From NCBI RefSeq assembly GCF_035222485.1, contig NC_085921.1, forward strand, positions 3,968,001 to 4,032,000: a stretch of 64,000 bases of DNA, given 5' to 3'. Source of the stretch: Podospora pseudoanserina. Taxonomy: Eukaryota > Ascomycota > Sordariomycetes > Sordariales > Podosporaceae. Both the position numbers and the translations under genes were made by a program. This document shows, piece by piece, positions 1 to 10,587 of this stretch (position 1 is the stretch's first letter; the number at the start of each line of letters is the position of its first letter). The notes under the pieces were generated by a model, which had not been told where the DNA came from, did no database searches, and saw nothing but the letters and a program-made list of their open reading frames with translations.

Positions 1-12
1 TGGGCGGTGTAG

Positions 13-1302
13 TGGGCTCAAGGAGAGCAATCGCTTCGAGATGCCTCTCCCAACTTTAGGGAGATGTTAAAGGCTGATCCAAACGCCCCTGATGGTGTCA
101 GAGCTCCCAAAGCAGGGGACATCATCAAGCTTCCCAACCTGGCCAAAACATTCCGTGCCCTCGCCGCAGAAGGCAAAAAGGGGTTCTATACCGGCCGTAT
201 TGCAGAAGAAATCGTCAAAGTCACCACCTCCCTCGGTGGCCACCTCACCCTGGAAGACCTGGAGCACCATCTCACCACCGGCTCCGAGCCCGTCGAGCCC
301 ATCTCCCTCAAGTTCACCGGCCAAGGCGCCGGCAAAGCAGAAAACGCCGGTATAGAAGTATGGGAACACCCCCCCAACGGCCAAGGCATCGTCGCCCTCA
401 TGGCCTTGGGAATTCTCCAACAACTCGAACTCTCGGGTAAGATCCCAACCTGGACAGAAAAAGACCACAACACCGCCCCGTACCTCCACGCCATCATTGA
501 ATCTCTTCGCATCGCCTTCTCCGACGCAAACTGGTTCCTTGCCGACCCCAACGTCAGCGACGTCCCTACCGCTGGTCTGTTGTCTCCAGAGTACCTCTCC
601 GAAAGAGCCAAATTATTCTCGCCCACCAAGTCCACACCCGAGCTCATCCCCCATGGCTCTCCCGCCCTCCGATCCTCAGACACGGTTTACTTTGCCGTCT
701 CCGACAGCGAAGGCAACGCAATCTCCTTTATCAACTCCAACTACGGCGGTTTCGGCACGGGCATCATCCCCGCCGGGTGTGGTTTCACCCTCCAAAACCG
801 GGGCGCGAACTTTTCTCTCGATCCCAAGCATCCCAACGTTCTTGCTCCGAGGAAGAGGCCGTATCATACCATTATTCCCGGTTTGGTGACCAACATCAAC
901 GATGGGAGCTTGCACAGTGTTTTTGGAGTCATGGGCGGGTTCATGCAGCCGCAGGGACATGTCCAGACGCTGCTGGGGCAGATTGTTGGGGGACTGAACC
1001 CCCAGCAGGCGTTGGATGCGCCGAGGGTTTGTATCGGGGCGGGGATGCCCGAGAATGGAAAGGTGTATGATATGCGGGTGTATGTTGAGGAGGGGATGCC
1101 CGAGGAGACGATCAGGGGCTTGGAGGAGCTGGGACATCAGGTTACCCTTGTCAGGGCTACGCCGGGGGACAAGTGGCAGTCTAGGTCGCTGTTTGGGCGT
1201 GGGCAGATTATTCGGTGGACGGTGGATAGTGTAGAGGAGAACAGGGGAGTTTGGTCGGCGGGTAGTGACATGAGGGGTGATGGGGGTGCTTATCCTGCTT
1301 AG
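13..1302 (+). CDS. Gamma-glutamyltranspeptidase family protein, 3' part
   Basis: This is the carboxy-terminal part of a gamma-glutamyltransferase-like N-terminal nucleophile hydrolase; the 5' part lies outside the window. The visible reading frame is open from base 13 to the TAG at 1300-1302. An in-frame stop at 10-12 coincides with a possible intron acceptor (GGTGTAG), so base 13 is my inferred start of the last exon. The protein has the large-subunit end followed by the small subunit. The probable processing and nucleophile threonine is in SSDTVYFAV (codon 682-684), followed by the family signature SEGNAISFINSNYGGFGTG and a RKRPYHTIIPG segment. The family cleaves gamma-glutamyl bonds of glutathione or transfers the glutamyl group after autocatalytic cleavage into two subunits. 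DTVYF in place of the commoner TTH fits the YwrD-like branch, so the substrate is uncertain. Confidence 0.85.
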   Translation, partial: WAQGEQSLRDASPNFREMLKADPNAPDGVRAPKAGDIIKLPNLAKTFRALAAEGKKGFYTGRIAEEIVKVTTSLGGHLTLEDLEHHLTTGSEPVEPISLKFTGQGAGKAENAGIEVWEHPPNGQGIVALMALGILQQLELSGKIPTWTEKDHNTAPYLHAIIESLRIAFSDANWFLADPNVSDVPTAGLLSPEYLSERAKLFSPTKSTPELIPHGSPALRSSDTVYFAVSDSEGNAISFINSNYGGFGTGIIPAGCGFTLQNRGANFSLDPKHPNVLAPRKRPYHTIIPGLVTNINDGSLHSVFGVMGGFMQPQGHVQTLLGQIVGGLNPQQALDAPRVCIGAGMPENGKVYDMRVYVEEGMPEETIRGLEELGHQVTLVRATPGDKWQSRSLFGRGQIIRWTVDSVEENRGVWSAGSDMRGDGGAYPA

Positions 1303-1446
1303 AAATGATACACTGCATACTTGGGGCGAGAGACCTAGATGCTGGAGTATTTCGAAAGGGAGATATAGTACAGTCTAGGGTATTCATACATGTCTTTTTC
1401 TCCTTTTTTTCTTTCTTTCTGCTTTGCTTTGTAATCGTGACAGTGT

Positions 1447-2068
1447 TCACTCCTTCTTGGCCTCCTCCTCAGCAGCCTCAGCTTCCACAGCCAAAACCTT
1501 CTTCTCCTCCAGCAGCTTCGCCAGCTCGCCGCTCTGGTGCATGGAAACGATGATGTCGCAGCCGCCGACGAACTCCTTATCGATGTAGAGCTGGGGAATG
1601 GTGGGCCAGTCGCTGTACTCCTTGATTCCTATTTATTTCACCCAATTTTTGTTCAGCATCCCTCTCCCCCGACTTTCTGGATTCACCTTGTTGAAAATGG
1701 ATGAAAAACCTACCCTGCCTCAGCTCATTGTCCTCCAAAACGTTAAACGCCGCAAACTTGGCCGGGTCCACCCCCTGCATGCCCAGCACCTGGATCGACG
1801 CCCTCGAGAAGCCGCACTGGGGCGTCTCGGGGGTGCCCTTCATGAAGAGGACCACGGGCGCCGAGGAGACGGCCTTGTCGATCGCTTGTCTTGTCTGGTC
1901 CGAGAGGAAACGGGCTTGTATCGAGGTGAGGAAGGAGGTGCGGGCTGCTGCTGGGGCGGCAAAGGCCGGGCGGAGGAGTTGCTTTTTTGGCAAAGTTGTT
2001 AGTATTTTTGGGGCATGAATAGGAGGCCAAAGGGGGCATACCCTCGAGAGGATCGTTCTAGCAAACAT
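1447..2068 (-). CDS. GRX5: Monothiol (CGFS) glutaredoxin, mitochondrial
   Basis: Three exons (2068-2042, 1981-1714, 1628-1447) join in phase to a 158-residue protein. The first 35 or so residues are rich in Arg, Ala and Ser and free of acid, as expected of a mitochondrial presequence. The glutaredoxin fold follows with [18 protein letters not shown]; the active-site Cys is about residue 65. The [19 protein letters not shown] block is the glutathione-binding TVP-like loop. Grx5-type proteins hand over 2Fe-2S clusters in mitochondria after the Isu scaffold, and the CGFS motif separates them from dithiol glutaredoxins. Intron 1 is exactly 60 bases, has no stop in frame and carries a CTAAC branch point, so its retention would add 20 residues to the presequence. 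The Glu/Ala/Lys-rich tail is ordinary for fungal members. The gene is divergent from the dehydrogenase to its right. Confidence 0.93.
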
Positions 2069-2462
2069 GTTGGCTGTGTTTGGTGTGGTTGTGCTGCTGC
2101 TGGGAGGCTGCTACTGGAGTGATATGCGCTTGCGCCGGGTATCAGTGCTGGGACATTTTTTGGATGGCGAGACGACGGCAACCCATGATGTAAGCGGTTT
2201 CTCTCGGTAATAAGAGGCTTAAGGGTTAGGGTTTTGATCAGGCCAAAGTACCTTGATGGGTAGCGGCTGGTAGGGGATTACTTGGCTTGTGATTGGTCGA
2301 CAGGGGGTGAATTGACCAGACTGGGACGCAATGAATTGGCCTTGGTTTTTCAGTTTCTGGCACCGAATTACGTTTTTGTCAACAGCTTCGAGAGAGATTC
2401 ATACTGAGTTTCATCCATCAAGGACAGTTGAGTTATTTGTTAAAGACAGAAAACCGGCAAAC
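2069..2462. promoter_or_regulatory. Divergent intergenic region between GRX5 and the dehydrogenase
   Basis: These 394 bases separate two genes transcribed away from each other and must hold both promoters and leaders. No TATA box or repeat stands out. Confidence 0.5.
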
Positions 2463-3614
2463 ATGGTCTTTGACCTGGTATCGTCGCTTATGCGCATGCC
2501 ATACGTGTAAGTGACCCCTGATTTGGTGATATCATTCAAGGCGTGAGATTGACACATGAAAGACCCCCATCCTTCTTCGCACGCTTCTTACTCCACCAAT
2601 TTCTCCCCATTCCCATCCCTGATACGGACTACACCAACAAGACCGTCATTGTCACCGGAGGCAATGGCGGCCTTGGTCTCGAGGCTGTCCGCCACTTCGC
2701 CCGGCTCGGAGCGAGAGTGATTATTGCCTGCCGCAACGCTGACAGCGGTCAGCAAGCCAGAAATGACATCCAGCGCGCCAATTACCATGGCACAGTTGAG
2801 GTATGGCCGCTTGATCTCTGCTCTTTTGACAGCGTCAAGTCCTTCTGCGTCAAGGCCAACACGGTATTGGACAGACTGGATGTTCTCCTGCTCAATGCAG
2901 GCATCATGGCCAAGGAGCTACAGACGCCCGAAGAAGGTGGTGGTTATGAGAGTACAATCTTGACCAATGTCATCTCGACTTTTTTGGTGGCATTTATGTT
3001 GATGCCGTTGCTGAAGCAGACGGCCGAGCAGCAAGCGGACAAGGCTGTGGTGACAGTCGTTTCCAGTGAGGCTCACTTTTTGGTAAGACTTGCATCTGTC
3101 TATACGTATACTTTGTGACAAGAACTGACCGGCGATGCAGACTACATTCAAGGAGCGCCTTGAGCCCAACATATTTGGATGCTTCCGAAATGGCGACTTT
3201 GATCCGTATGAGAACTACAGCACTAGTAAGCTCCTCGACCTTTTGCTGGCTCGAGAGCTCGCCAACAGACTGGACGCCTCTTCTCCAGCGGGGAACAGCA
3301 AGGTTATTGTCAACAGTGTCAACCCAGGGTTGTGCAGGTCTAAATTGTTTAATAAGGTCCCTATCATCGTCAACCTCTTCATTGGATTCCTCTCGCTCAT
3401 CTTTGCACGATCGTCAGAGCAAGGATCGAGAACATTGCTGGCTGCTGCCGCTGGAGGACGAGAGACCCATGGCAAGTATATGGATGCCGCCAAGGTGGCT
3501 CAGCCCAGTTCTTTTGTGATGTCAGATGAGGGCAAGAGAGCCCAGAAACGGGTCTGGGAAGAGTTGGTCAACATTCTGGACGGTGTTGAGAAGGGGGTCA
3601 GTAAGAATATCTGA
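2463..3614 (+). CDS. Short-chain dehydrogenase/reductase
   Basis: Exons 2463-2506, 2563-3082 and 3141-3614 give a 345-residue protein. The Rossmann nucleotide-binding motif TGGNGGLG lies near residues 46-53. The NAG motif (LLLNAGIM), the catalytic Ser region (VVTVVSSEAHF) and the YSTSK catalytic Tyr/Lys (about 214 and 218) follow in order, so all the family's active-site residues are present. The arrangement, with the VNPG loop after the active site, resembles fungal retinol dehydrogenase/WWOX-like SDRs that reduce carbonyls or oxidise alcohols with NAD(P). I chose ATG 2463 because a GTAAGT donor follows and the splice restores the frame at TAC-GT/A. A start inside intron 1 would also give an open frame but a less natural amino end. 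The substrate cannot be told from sequence. A hydrophobic stretch (KVPIIVNLFIGFLSLIF) late in the protein may attach it to a membrane. Confidence 0.88.
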
Positions 3615-3899
3615 CCCCTGCAGCGCTGGTGGAGAGAGGTGCTGCTTGGGGGAGCTACCCCGCAAACCCACCCCCGCGGTCTACCCCAGAAACAGCCCCA
3701 TCAGCTGCTGGAGCCTCGGTAACATTGCTTGAATGTGACAGGGATAATAAGGCATGTTGGTCCCTTTCAAGGTGTTCAAACTGGACATATGTATCAGCGG
3801 ATTTCCTGCTTTGTATCTATTTTTCTCGATTATATACATGTACTCTATAGAATTCAGTAATTCATTATTTTCTCTCTGGTTCCTAATCGCAACTTCAAA

Positions 3900-5175
3900 A
3901 TGGTAGGCCCGCCTCCTCTCCAAGGCATCAAGGTGCTTGAATTCGCCGGCCTGGCTCCAGGTATATTCTCCCACACCCGCCCCCCGCCCCCCCCAATTCT
4001 CGACAACAGATGAACTAACACCCATCTCAGGTCCCTTTGCCGGCCTACTTCTCTCCGACTCAGGCGCCTCGATCCTCCGCATCGACAGGCCCTCTTCCTC
4101 GCCCTCTCCATTACCAACCCCTGACCTCCTAACCCGCCGCAAAAAGTCCATCGCCGTGGATCTCAAGTCCCCCCTCGGCATCGAACTCGTCAAGTCCCTA
4201 GCAGCAAAAGCTGACATCCTCATTGACCCGTTCCGCCCCGGTGTCCTGGAAAAGCTCGGCCTAGGCCCTTCCGTCTTATGCTCTCTAAATCCAAGATTAA
4301 TCTACGCCCGCATGACCGGCTTCCGCCGCGATGGGAAATGGGCCAAAATGGCAGGCCATGACATCAACTACCTCGCTGTTTCAGGGTCGTTATCTTTGCT
4401 AGGAAGGAAGAACAGTCCGCCAACACCACCGGTCAACATTCTGGGTGATTTTGCTGGTGGGGGAGCCACGCTGTTCCAGGGGATACTCCTCGCGTTGCTG
4501 TCGAGGGCCACTACGGGGAAGGGACAGGTCGTGGAGGCGAATATGGTCGACGGGGCGTCGTATCTGGCTACTTTCCCGCGGTTCGCGCTGCACACCATGA
4601 CTGGGTCGCTGCCGAGGGGGGAGAACTTGTTGGATAGTGGATGCCCTTACTATGATTGCTACGAGACAAGAGACGGGGGGTGGATGGCGGTTGGGGCGTT
4701 GGAGCCGCAGTTTTTCGGGGATTTGATCAGGGGGTTGGGGCTGGAGGGGCAAGGGTGGGAGGAGAGGAGGTATGATAGGGGTAATTGGGGGGAGTTTAGG
4801 GGTTTGTTGGAGAGGAGATTCAAGGAGAGGACGAGGGAGGAGTGGGAGAGGGTGTTTGAGGGGACGGATGCGTGTTGTACGCCGGTGTTGGAGTATGGTG
4901 AGATGGAGAGGGAAAAGGAGAAGAAGGGGGGCGATCAGAGACCGATGGTCACGTTGAGGGAGACGCCACTTTTGGGGGTGGTGAAAGGAAAGGATGGAGA
5001 TGCTGTCACGCATGGACAAGGGGAGGGAGTGAAAGGAGATGGGTACAGAGGGGAGCCTCTGGCGCCTGGGGAGGGTGGCGAGGAACTCTTGGAAGAGTGG
5101 CTGGGTTGGAAGAAGGGAAGGGAGTTTGATGTAGCGGGTGGAGGGTTGGTGGTGAAGGAAAAGGCAAGGCTGTAA
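3900..5175 (+). CDS. CoA-transferase family III / alpha-methylacyl-CoA racemase-like enzyme
   Basis: Two exons (3900-3960 and 4031-5175) encode 401 residues. The start MVGPPPLQGIKVLEFAGLAP joins across the intron to GPFAGLLLSDSGA, the classic amino end of this family. KAGHDINYLAVSG supplies the His and NILGDFAGGG the Asp expected of AMACR-type active sites, and GKGQVVEANMVDG is another family block. Racemases of this type interconvert the 2R and 2S forms of 2-methylacyl-CoA esters in peroxisomes or mitochondria before beta-oxidation; related members move CoA between acids. The presence of His and Asp favours racemase over formyl-CoA transferase. The carboxy end is Glu/Gly/Lys rich and poorly conserved. 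I see no clear peroxisomal targeting tripeptide (it ends in KARL, which loosely resembles PTS1). The SDR gene upstream on the same strand could act in the same lipid route, but that is inference. Confidence 0.9.
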
Positions 5176-5653
5176 CGGTTTGTACGTCCCTGTCAGGGTT
5201 CTGCGGTTCCACCTAGAAAGATAGCCAACAACAGGGCAGATCATAATCAGGACTGCGGCAAGGTTGGGTTGGATGAAGTTTCCAAGCACGCGAAGAACTT
5301 CTGGGCGGCAATACTTGGGGACTGCTTTGAGCGTGATCTTCCGGGAATGCTGTTTTCCAGCAGCTAGCGTGGACCGGCTTTCCGTACAATGGGCTTGCAA
5401 CAATCCTCGGTAGCTTCTCTTGGTGTGAGACTAAGGTTCAACTCACATTCAGTGGATGTGCTTCTAAGTTTCTCAGGTCTCGTCCCTTCCAGAACCATCA
5501 AGCCCCAGTCCAGGTCATGCCCCCCCACTGCACTGAGTTAATATTTATTTCTCTCATCAATTTCAAACTGGGAAGAAGGCCGCCAATCAACCACCGTCGA
5601 CTTACCTTACCTGTCACTGGCTAGTACTTCAACTTCCTATCAGCCGACTCATC
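5176..5653. other. Intergenic stretch, no gene seen
   Basis: This is the 3' flank of the racemase-like gene and the 5' flank of the broken 2EXR gene. I see no reading frame with coding character, no repeat and no RNA gene. Confidence 0.5.
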
Positions 5654-6834
5654 ATGCACGACAACAACACCATTCCCATTGCAACAACACGTCCATCGAC
5701 CTACCCTCACTTCCCCCGTCTTCCATGTAAGCTACGAGAGAAAATATGGGAGATGGCCATTCGACAGGATTCTCCGGCGGTACACCGCTTCTCTCTCCAC
5801 CATCAGGGCGCTGTCAAAGAGCTAACAACCAGGGACAAAGTGATTTTACATTACGGCGATTCCAACCTCGATATCTCAGGGCTCTACGATAAGCCCAGAG
5901 GGAATGTGTATGGGCATTATAGACTCTGCGCCCCTCGAACTACCACGACATCGAACTCCTACTCGTGGAGTAAGAACAACATGTCGGCATACATGTGGGA
6001 CGCTGGACTGTGGGGGGAGCAAGTGCCGAATCTAGGCGGATAGCGATCAGAGTATGGAAAGTCGGGGTTGAGGCTGATATTCTGGAGGAGATACGCTTAC
6101 ACAGAAAAGCGGGCCGCCCTTTGAAATCCCCTGAACAGCAGGTCAGAGAAATCTACAAGGGTCATTATCCTTCCGGTTCCACGGCTCCGATGATACAAGA
6201 TGACGACGACAACGTGAATTCAACACCGCAGAGTAACAAACCCACCGCTCCGCTCATTGTCCGGGCATCATGAGACTTGTTTTGGATAGACATTCCATTT
6301 TCAGGGTCGCCTTTGGGCGATGGCGTCTCTTCATATGTTTATCTGCTGCTCAGTCAGCAATTGTTCCCTGGAGCTTCGGGTGGTTGTCGGCTCTGGCCTA
6401 GGAATATCGCCATTGATTTTGATCCCAGATGAAATAATACTCGTTCGAAATGGCCCTTCAATCATGAGGATGAACTTGAGGGTGAGCCCACAACTATCGG
6501 GGTCGCAAAGACCCTCAACTTCGTGCCTCGACTGATACGGATGTGTTACTTTAATGGAGACCGATATACGGAGACTCCATTCATCTGGCTGATTGACCGC
6601 GGGCGTGGAGCAGCCAAATATCGCCGGCGTCTCGATCATAGTACAATGAGCGATGAGGATGGCTCGTCATCATCATCCCTGTCTCACAGTCCCAGTACTG
6701 TACGTACGAAACGGAAGAATGGGCAAAAGGTGCCGTCTTCTATGATGGCCAGCACAGGTACATGGAAGCAAACAGTTACGGCCCGCCAACTGGCACGCTT
6801 ATCGACTCCTCCTCCTTCAACGAAGGCGGCGTAG
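5654..6834 (+). pseudogene. Broken 2EXR-domain protein gene
   Basis: The first 120 codons read as a 2EXR domain, a family abundant in filamentous fungi and related to F-box-like proteins. The hallmark is the amino-terminal FPRLPCKLREKIWEMAIRQ, followed by PAVHRFSL. The frame then stops with no family ending. It continues one frame over as ASAESRRIAIRVWKV, which fits the usual AESR block of the family. The shift sits at a run of six G (6012-6017). A stop follows at 6271. Further on, RNIAIDFDP and YTETPFIWLIDRG again look like 2EXR parts, but a TGA at 6430-6432 interrupts them. A true intron may account for part of 6273-6400. One-base errors in the assembly could explain the G-run shift but not every break. 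I therefore read it as a recently decayed gene. The function of 2EXR proteins is unknown. Confidence 0.6.
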
Positions 6835-7122
6835 GTTACACTGATGAGTGGTTTTAGACAGCCGATTGCTCCATCCAATGTGCGTCGACCTGTCGCGGTG
6901 CTTGTCGAGTGTCAAGATTGAGCAAATGTTGCTGGCTTAGGTATACGCAATCGAGACTTGGCTGGCAGGGAAAGTGTGGTTTTGGTACTGGGAAAATCAT
7001 AACTCAGGTCAAAAAATGAGATCGTTATAATGATTTGCTGGTTAATCAATGCAATGGACTTCTTTTTACTGTGGTGACAGCAATGTTGCTGGTTGAACAA
7101 AAGAGTTAGAAGCTCATCTCCA

Positions 7123-7893
7123 TCAGGCTCGCCCCGAACTTTGCTCCTCCTCCCTCAAATCCCTCACCAGCTTCCTCCCCGGCCCCTCCAAGCTCTCCAC
7201 CTCATGCGCCTCATGCCTCTCCTTCTCCTTCACCCCAGCAGCAACCCACTCCCTCACGCCCTCCAGCCCATTGATCCTCTCCATATACCCCTTCGCCCTC
7301 TCCCCCAGGAACCTTTCCCCCGCCCCCAAGTAACTCCCAAGCCGCAACACCACCGGCGCGAAAAAAGCATCCACCGCCCCAAACTCCCCTCCCGCAAGGA
7401 AAGGCCCCCCAAACTTTGCTAGCCCTTCCTCCCAAACCTCGTTGATCCTCCTCAGGTCCTTCACCAACCCCTCGTTAAACGCTTCGTCTGACAGCTCCAC
7501 CCGAATGGAAACATTCATCCCCATCTCCTGCCTTATGCTCCCAAACCCGGCATGCATCTCCGCCACTGCTGACCGTGCCCAGGCGCGTGCGGGTAGGGAG
7601 TCGGGGTAGATTCTGCTGTTGGGGAACTGCTCGTGGAGGAACTCGACGATGGCGAGGGATTCCCACAGGATGATTGGATCAGAGGAGCCAGAAGGGGGGT
7701 GGTGGTAGTGCAAGCAGGGGACGTGGCAGACGGGGGAGAAGGACTTCCACTGGGGCTGGCGGTAGCCGGAGCCGGGGGCTAGCGGGTGGAGGTGCTCCTC
7801 GAAGGGGAGGGAGAGCTCCTTCATCAGGAGCCAGGGGCGGAGGGACCAGGAGGAGTAGTTTTTGTTGGTGATGTGGAGGTGGTAGGAGGACAT
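7123..7893 (-). CDS. Glutathione S-transferase family protein
   Basis: A single exon encodes 256 residues. The amino-terminal thioredoxin-like domain opens MSSYHLHITNKNYSSWSLRP, the hallmark of a GST branch shared by fungi and proteobacteria; the SSWSLRPWL segment holds the probable catalytic Ser. SDPIILWESLAIVEFLHEQ supplies the ES pair that binds the gamma-glutamyl part of glutathione. The carboxy-terminal helical domain follows from about residue 110 (SLPARAWARSAVAEMHAGF, then FGAVDAFFAPVVLR). An upstream in-frame extension from 8160 exists, but it is low-complexity Asn/Thr/Pro and begins far from the family start, so I chose ATG 7893. The likely role is conjugation of glutathione to electrophiles or a maleylacetoacetate-isomerase-like reaction; sequence alone does not decide. 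Confidence 0.9.
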   Translation of the reverse strand: MSSYHLHITNKNYSSWSLRPWLLMKELSLPFEEHLHPLAPGSGYRQPQWKSFSPVCHVPCLHYHHPPSGSSDPIILWESLAIVEFLHEQFPNSRIYPDSLPARAWARSAVAEMHAGFGSIRQEMGMNVSIRVELSDEAFNEGLVKDLRRINEVWEEGLAKFGGPFLAGGEFGAVDAFFAPVVLRLGSYLGAGERFLGERAKGYMERINGLEGVREWVAAGVKEKERHEAHEVESLEGPGRKLVRDLREEEQSSGRA

Positions 7894-8415
7894 TTTGGGT
7901 GATGATGGGTGAGGTGGTTGAAGACAAGTGGCGGGTGATGAAAAAAATGGGTTGTTGAAGAGGTGTGGTATGGTAAGGGTGTTGTTGTTGTTGGTGGTGT
8001 TGTTAGTGTGAGGTTGTTCAAAAGGGTAGGTAGTGGAAAGGAGAGATGGATGAGTCAGTATACGCAAGGGGTGGGGGTTGACTAAATGAAATAGATGAGT
8101 GACTCGACCATACTCCAAGGCTGAAAATGCTGTAAATATATCCAACTGAGAGAAGAACAAAAAAAATACATCGTACCCGCAGAGCTACCCCGTATAGGAA
8201 GCTCACATCTCCACGCCCTATCAATGACCGGTCCTCCCCACCCACCTGCTACCTTGCTGCAAGTATTATCCCCAAGGGCGCATAACACCACCACGACAAT
8301 TCCTCCATACCATCGTTATCCACCATGGTGTGACTCACTCGAACCATAAAGATACGACACTTTGGGAATAACTTCTATTTTCGCCCAGCAAAGAACAACT
8401 GAAAGGAATCATAGG
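7894..8415. other. Intergenic: GST promoter side and tRNA-synthetase 3' flank
   Basis: Bases near 7900-8040 are very rich in G and T on the plus strand, giving a CA-rich leader for the GST mRNA on the minus strand. The remainder is probable 3' untranslated sequence of the tryptophanyl-tRNA synthetase. No separate gene is supported. Confidence 0.5.
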
Positions 8416-10207
8416 CTAAGCAGCGGCAGAACCCTCCTTCTCCTTGGCCTTCTGGGCCTTCTTCGCCTCTATCTGTCTCTGCTTTTCCAGCTTCTTCAAT
8501 TGGTTCTTTGTGAGTTTCCCATCACCGCCCTCGGCACCCTCAGCACCTTCTAGTTTCGGCACCACAATATCGGCCTTGGGTACTTTGGGGTTGCCCATCC
8601 AGGTGAGAGGTCTGATGTCGGTGAATTGCTTGACAGCTGCATCGTCGACCTTGGCTCTCCTCTCCTGGAACGCCGCGACGAAAGTCTGGAGCTCCTTGAT
8701 GCAAAGCGCCTTGAGCTCACCCGTGAGGAGCTCGCCCTTAGAGTAGGCGACCCGGATCTTCTCAAGTTCTTCGTCATCCTCGAGGAAGAAGCGGAGGTAC
8801 TGGTAGGCAACGTCTACGTCTGTGTCACCTCCCACTGCGCGGTGCTCCTCGACGGACACCTTGCCACCACTGAAGGCGTATTTGTTAACCTTGTTCTTGA
8901 TCTGGTTGGGAGTGTCGGTCATGAAGATGGCGCTGGAATCAATCGAGGCAGACTACATTGTGTGAGCAATAACGAGTCGTATTCAGAGTAAAACACACTC
9001 ACCATCTTCGTGCCTGGCCCCTGGAGGGCTGGCAAGAACAAAGAATGGATCAGGGACGGCTTCGCAAACCGCACCCCCTGGTAGGTAAGTCTGGCGGCAA
9101 CATCACGGGTCGCTGTAACGCTTAGTTAAATATTTACTCTTAATCATGGAACACTGGATATCACAAACCTCTGAAATATGGGTCCTGATCAACGGCACAT
9201 GGACTGGGGAATGCGTTAGATCGATATCACACCGAGTTGAAAGAAGGTCCTCACATCAAGCATGGGATGCCGACGGTCTTCTTTTCGTCCTCACCGAAAA
9301 TGTGAGGGAAGCTGTTGGCAAAGGCAGCAGCACCCTGAATACTTCCAAAGTGAATCTTGCCAATATTGGAGGAGTCGTTGAAGCCGAAAATGGCACGCGC
9401 TTGGTTGAGCGTGATGTGCTTCGCTAACCGCGTGATTTGGCGATAGAATGCGCCGCCAACGTAGTCGTACTGGTAGTTTGTTAGACCACGTAGGCAACAA
9501 AGACCTGGGATATCCGTACATCAGAGAAAATGAATGTCTTGTTTGGGTCAAAGCCCATGCTGATAATGTCCCGAATATTGCTGTCGCAGTACCCTTGAAC
9601 TTCCTCAATTGTGCGCTTCTCCGAGAACAGGTACTTTTCGTCGTCCGTCAACATGATTACAAGCTAGAAAGATCTTTATCAGTAGCTGGTTATACAGAAG
9701 AAATCCTACAAGACCACCTACAGGAACGTCAAAGGTATCCTGAAGCCCTGTGAGATCCCGTGTTAGTCAACCTTCCACGCTCGCCAAGCCGTTCTCCTGA
9801 ATCTCCATACATTTTGTAAACATAAAGGGCGTGCAGTGTCCAACATGGATGGAGTCGCTCGAGGGCCCACGTCCAGTGTACAGAAAGAATGGCTCATTGC
9901 GCTCGTATCGGTCGAGAATAAGCTCGAAGTCGCGATGCGAAAAGACGATGCCTCTGCGGAGGAAATGGTGTGGCTTCTTCCCTGTTACGCGCTCGAACCT
10001 GGCGAGGAGCTCCTCGTCAATCTTCTTGGTGCCAAACTCCTCAATCAGCTTGTCGTAGTTGATTGCCTTGATCTGGCCGTCTGCGCCGACCTCCCCTTGA
10101 ACGTTCCAAGGGTCAACTGTCTGCTTGGACCCTTGGGCAGCGGCTTCGGCCGGGACTTCGGGGACTTGGGACTCATTGAGAGCCACGGCATTGGCGGTTT
10201 CGGCCAT
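8416..10207 (-). CDS. WRS1: Tryptophan-tRNA ligase, cytoplasmic
   Basis: Seven exons (10207-9811, 9747-9722, 9663-9520, 9469-9255, 9203-9169, 9112-9003, 8952-8416) join in phase to 487 residues, the usual size of eukaryotic cytosolic TrpRS. The class I signature HIGH appears as HVGH in [37 protein letters not shown] and DQDPYFR are TrpRS blocks. KMSAS, the second signature loop, is divided by the last intron between Met and Ser. The amino-terminal 90 residues form the eukaryotic extension, and the carboxy end is a Lys/Glu/Ala tail. The enzyme charges tRNA-Trp for cytosolic translation. Exon 2 is only 26 bases. The gene shares a 380-base upstream region with the divergently transcribed mitochondrial release factor. 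Confidence 0.96.
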
Positions 10208-10587
10208 GGTATCGATGTCGAACAGTGTTGAGAAAAGAAAGAAGCCGGTAAACAAGTAAAAAGTAGGTGAAAAACGATAGAGGTGAGTCAAAAAGTCAGA
10301 AGAGATCACAATGCGCCTGCCGGACCGCCGCTGAGTCGTCCTATCATGCCGTGTCCAATTCACCACCCATTATGGTGGGGGAGGGGCACTTGGAACCAGG
10401 GTGTATGACTCCACCCACCCACTTCCAGAAGGCGGAGAAGAGCGGCAGAAGAGCGTTGCCTGCCGGGAAATTTCGAGGATTGGATGAGAAGCTGCAGGGC
10501 CCGTCTGAGTCCAGTGTCAGCAGCTCTGGTTGGGCAGGCGGTTCCTAAGAGATTCTGCGCTGATGCCTGTAACTTAAAACCACGACA
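10208..10587. promoter_or_regulatory. Bidirectional promoter region between WRS1 and MRF1
   Basis: These 380 bases lie between two start codons facing away from each other, so both promoters and leaders are here. Both genes serve translation. No TATA box is evident. Confidence 0.55.

Noticed and set aside
4399-5403. A long minus-strand frame over the racemase-like gene
   Set aside because: Antisense shadow with low-complexity Pro/Leu/Arg content.
7893-8160. An amino-terminal extension of the GST from base 8160
   Set aside because: Low-complexity Asn/Thr/Pro sequence with no resemblance to a GST start or a clean presequence; the ATG at 7893 starts the conserved domain.
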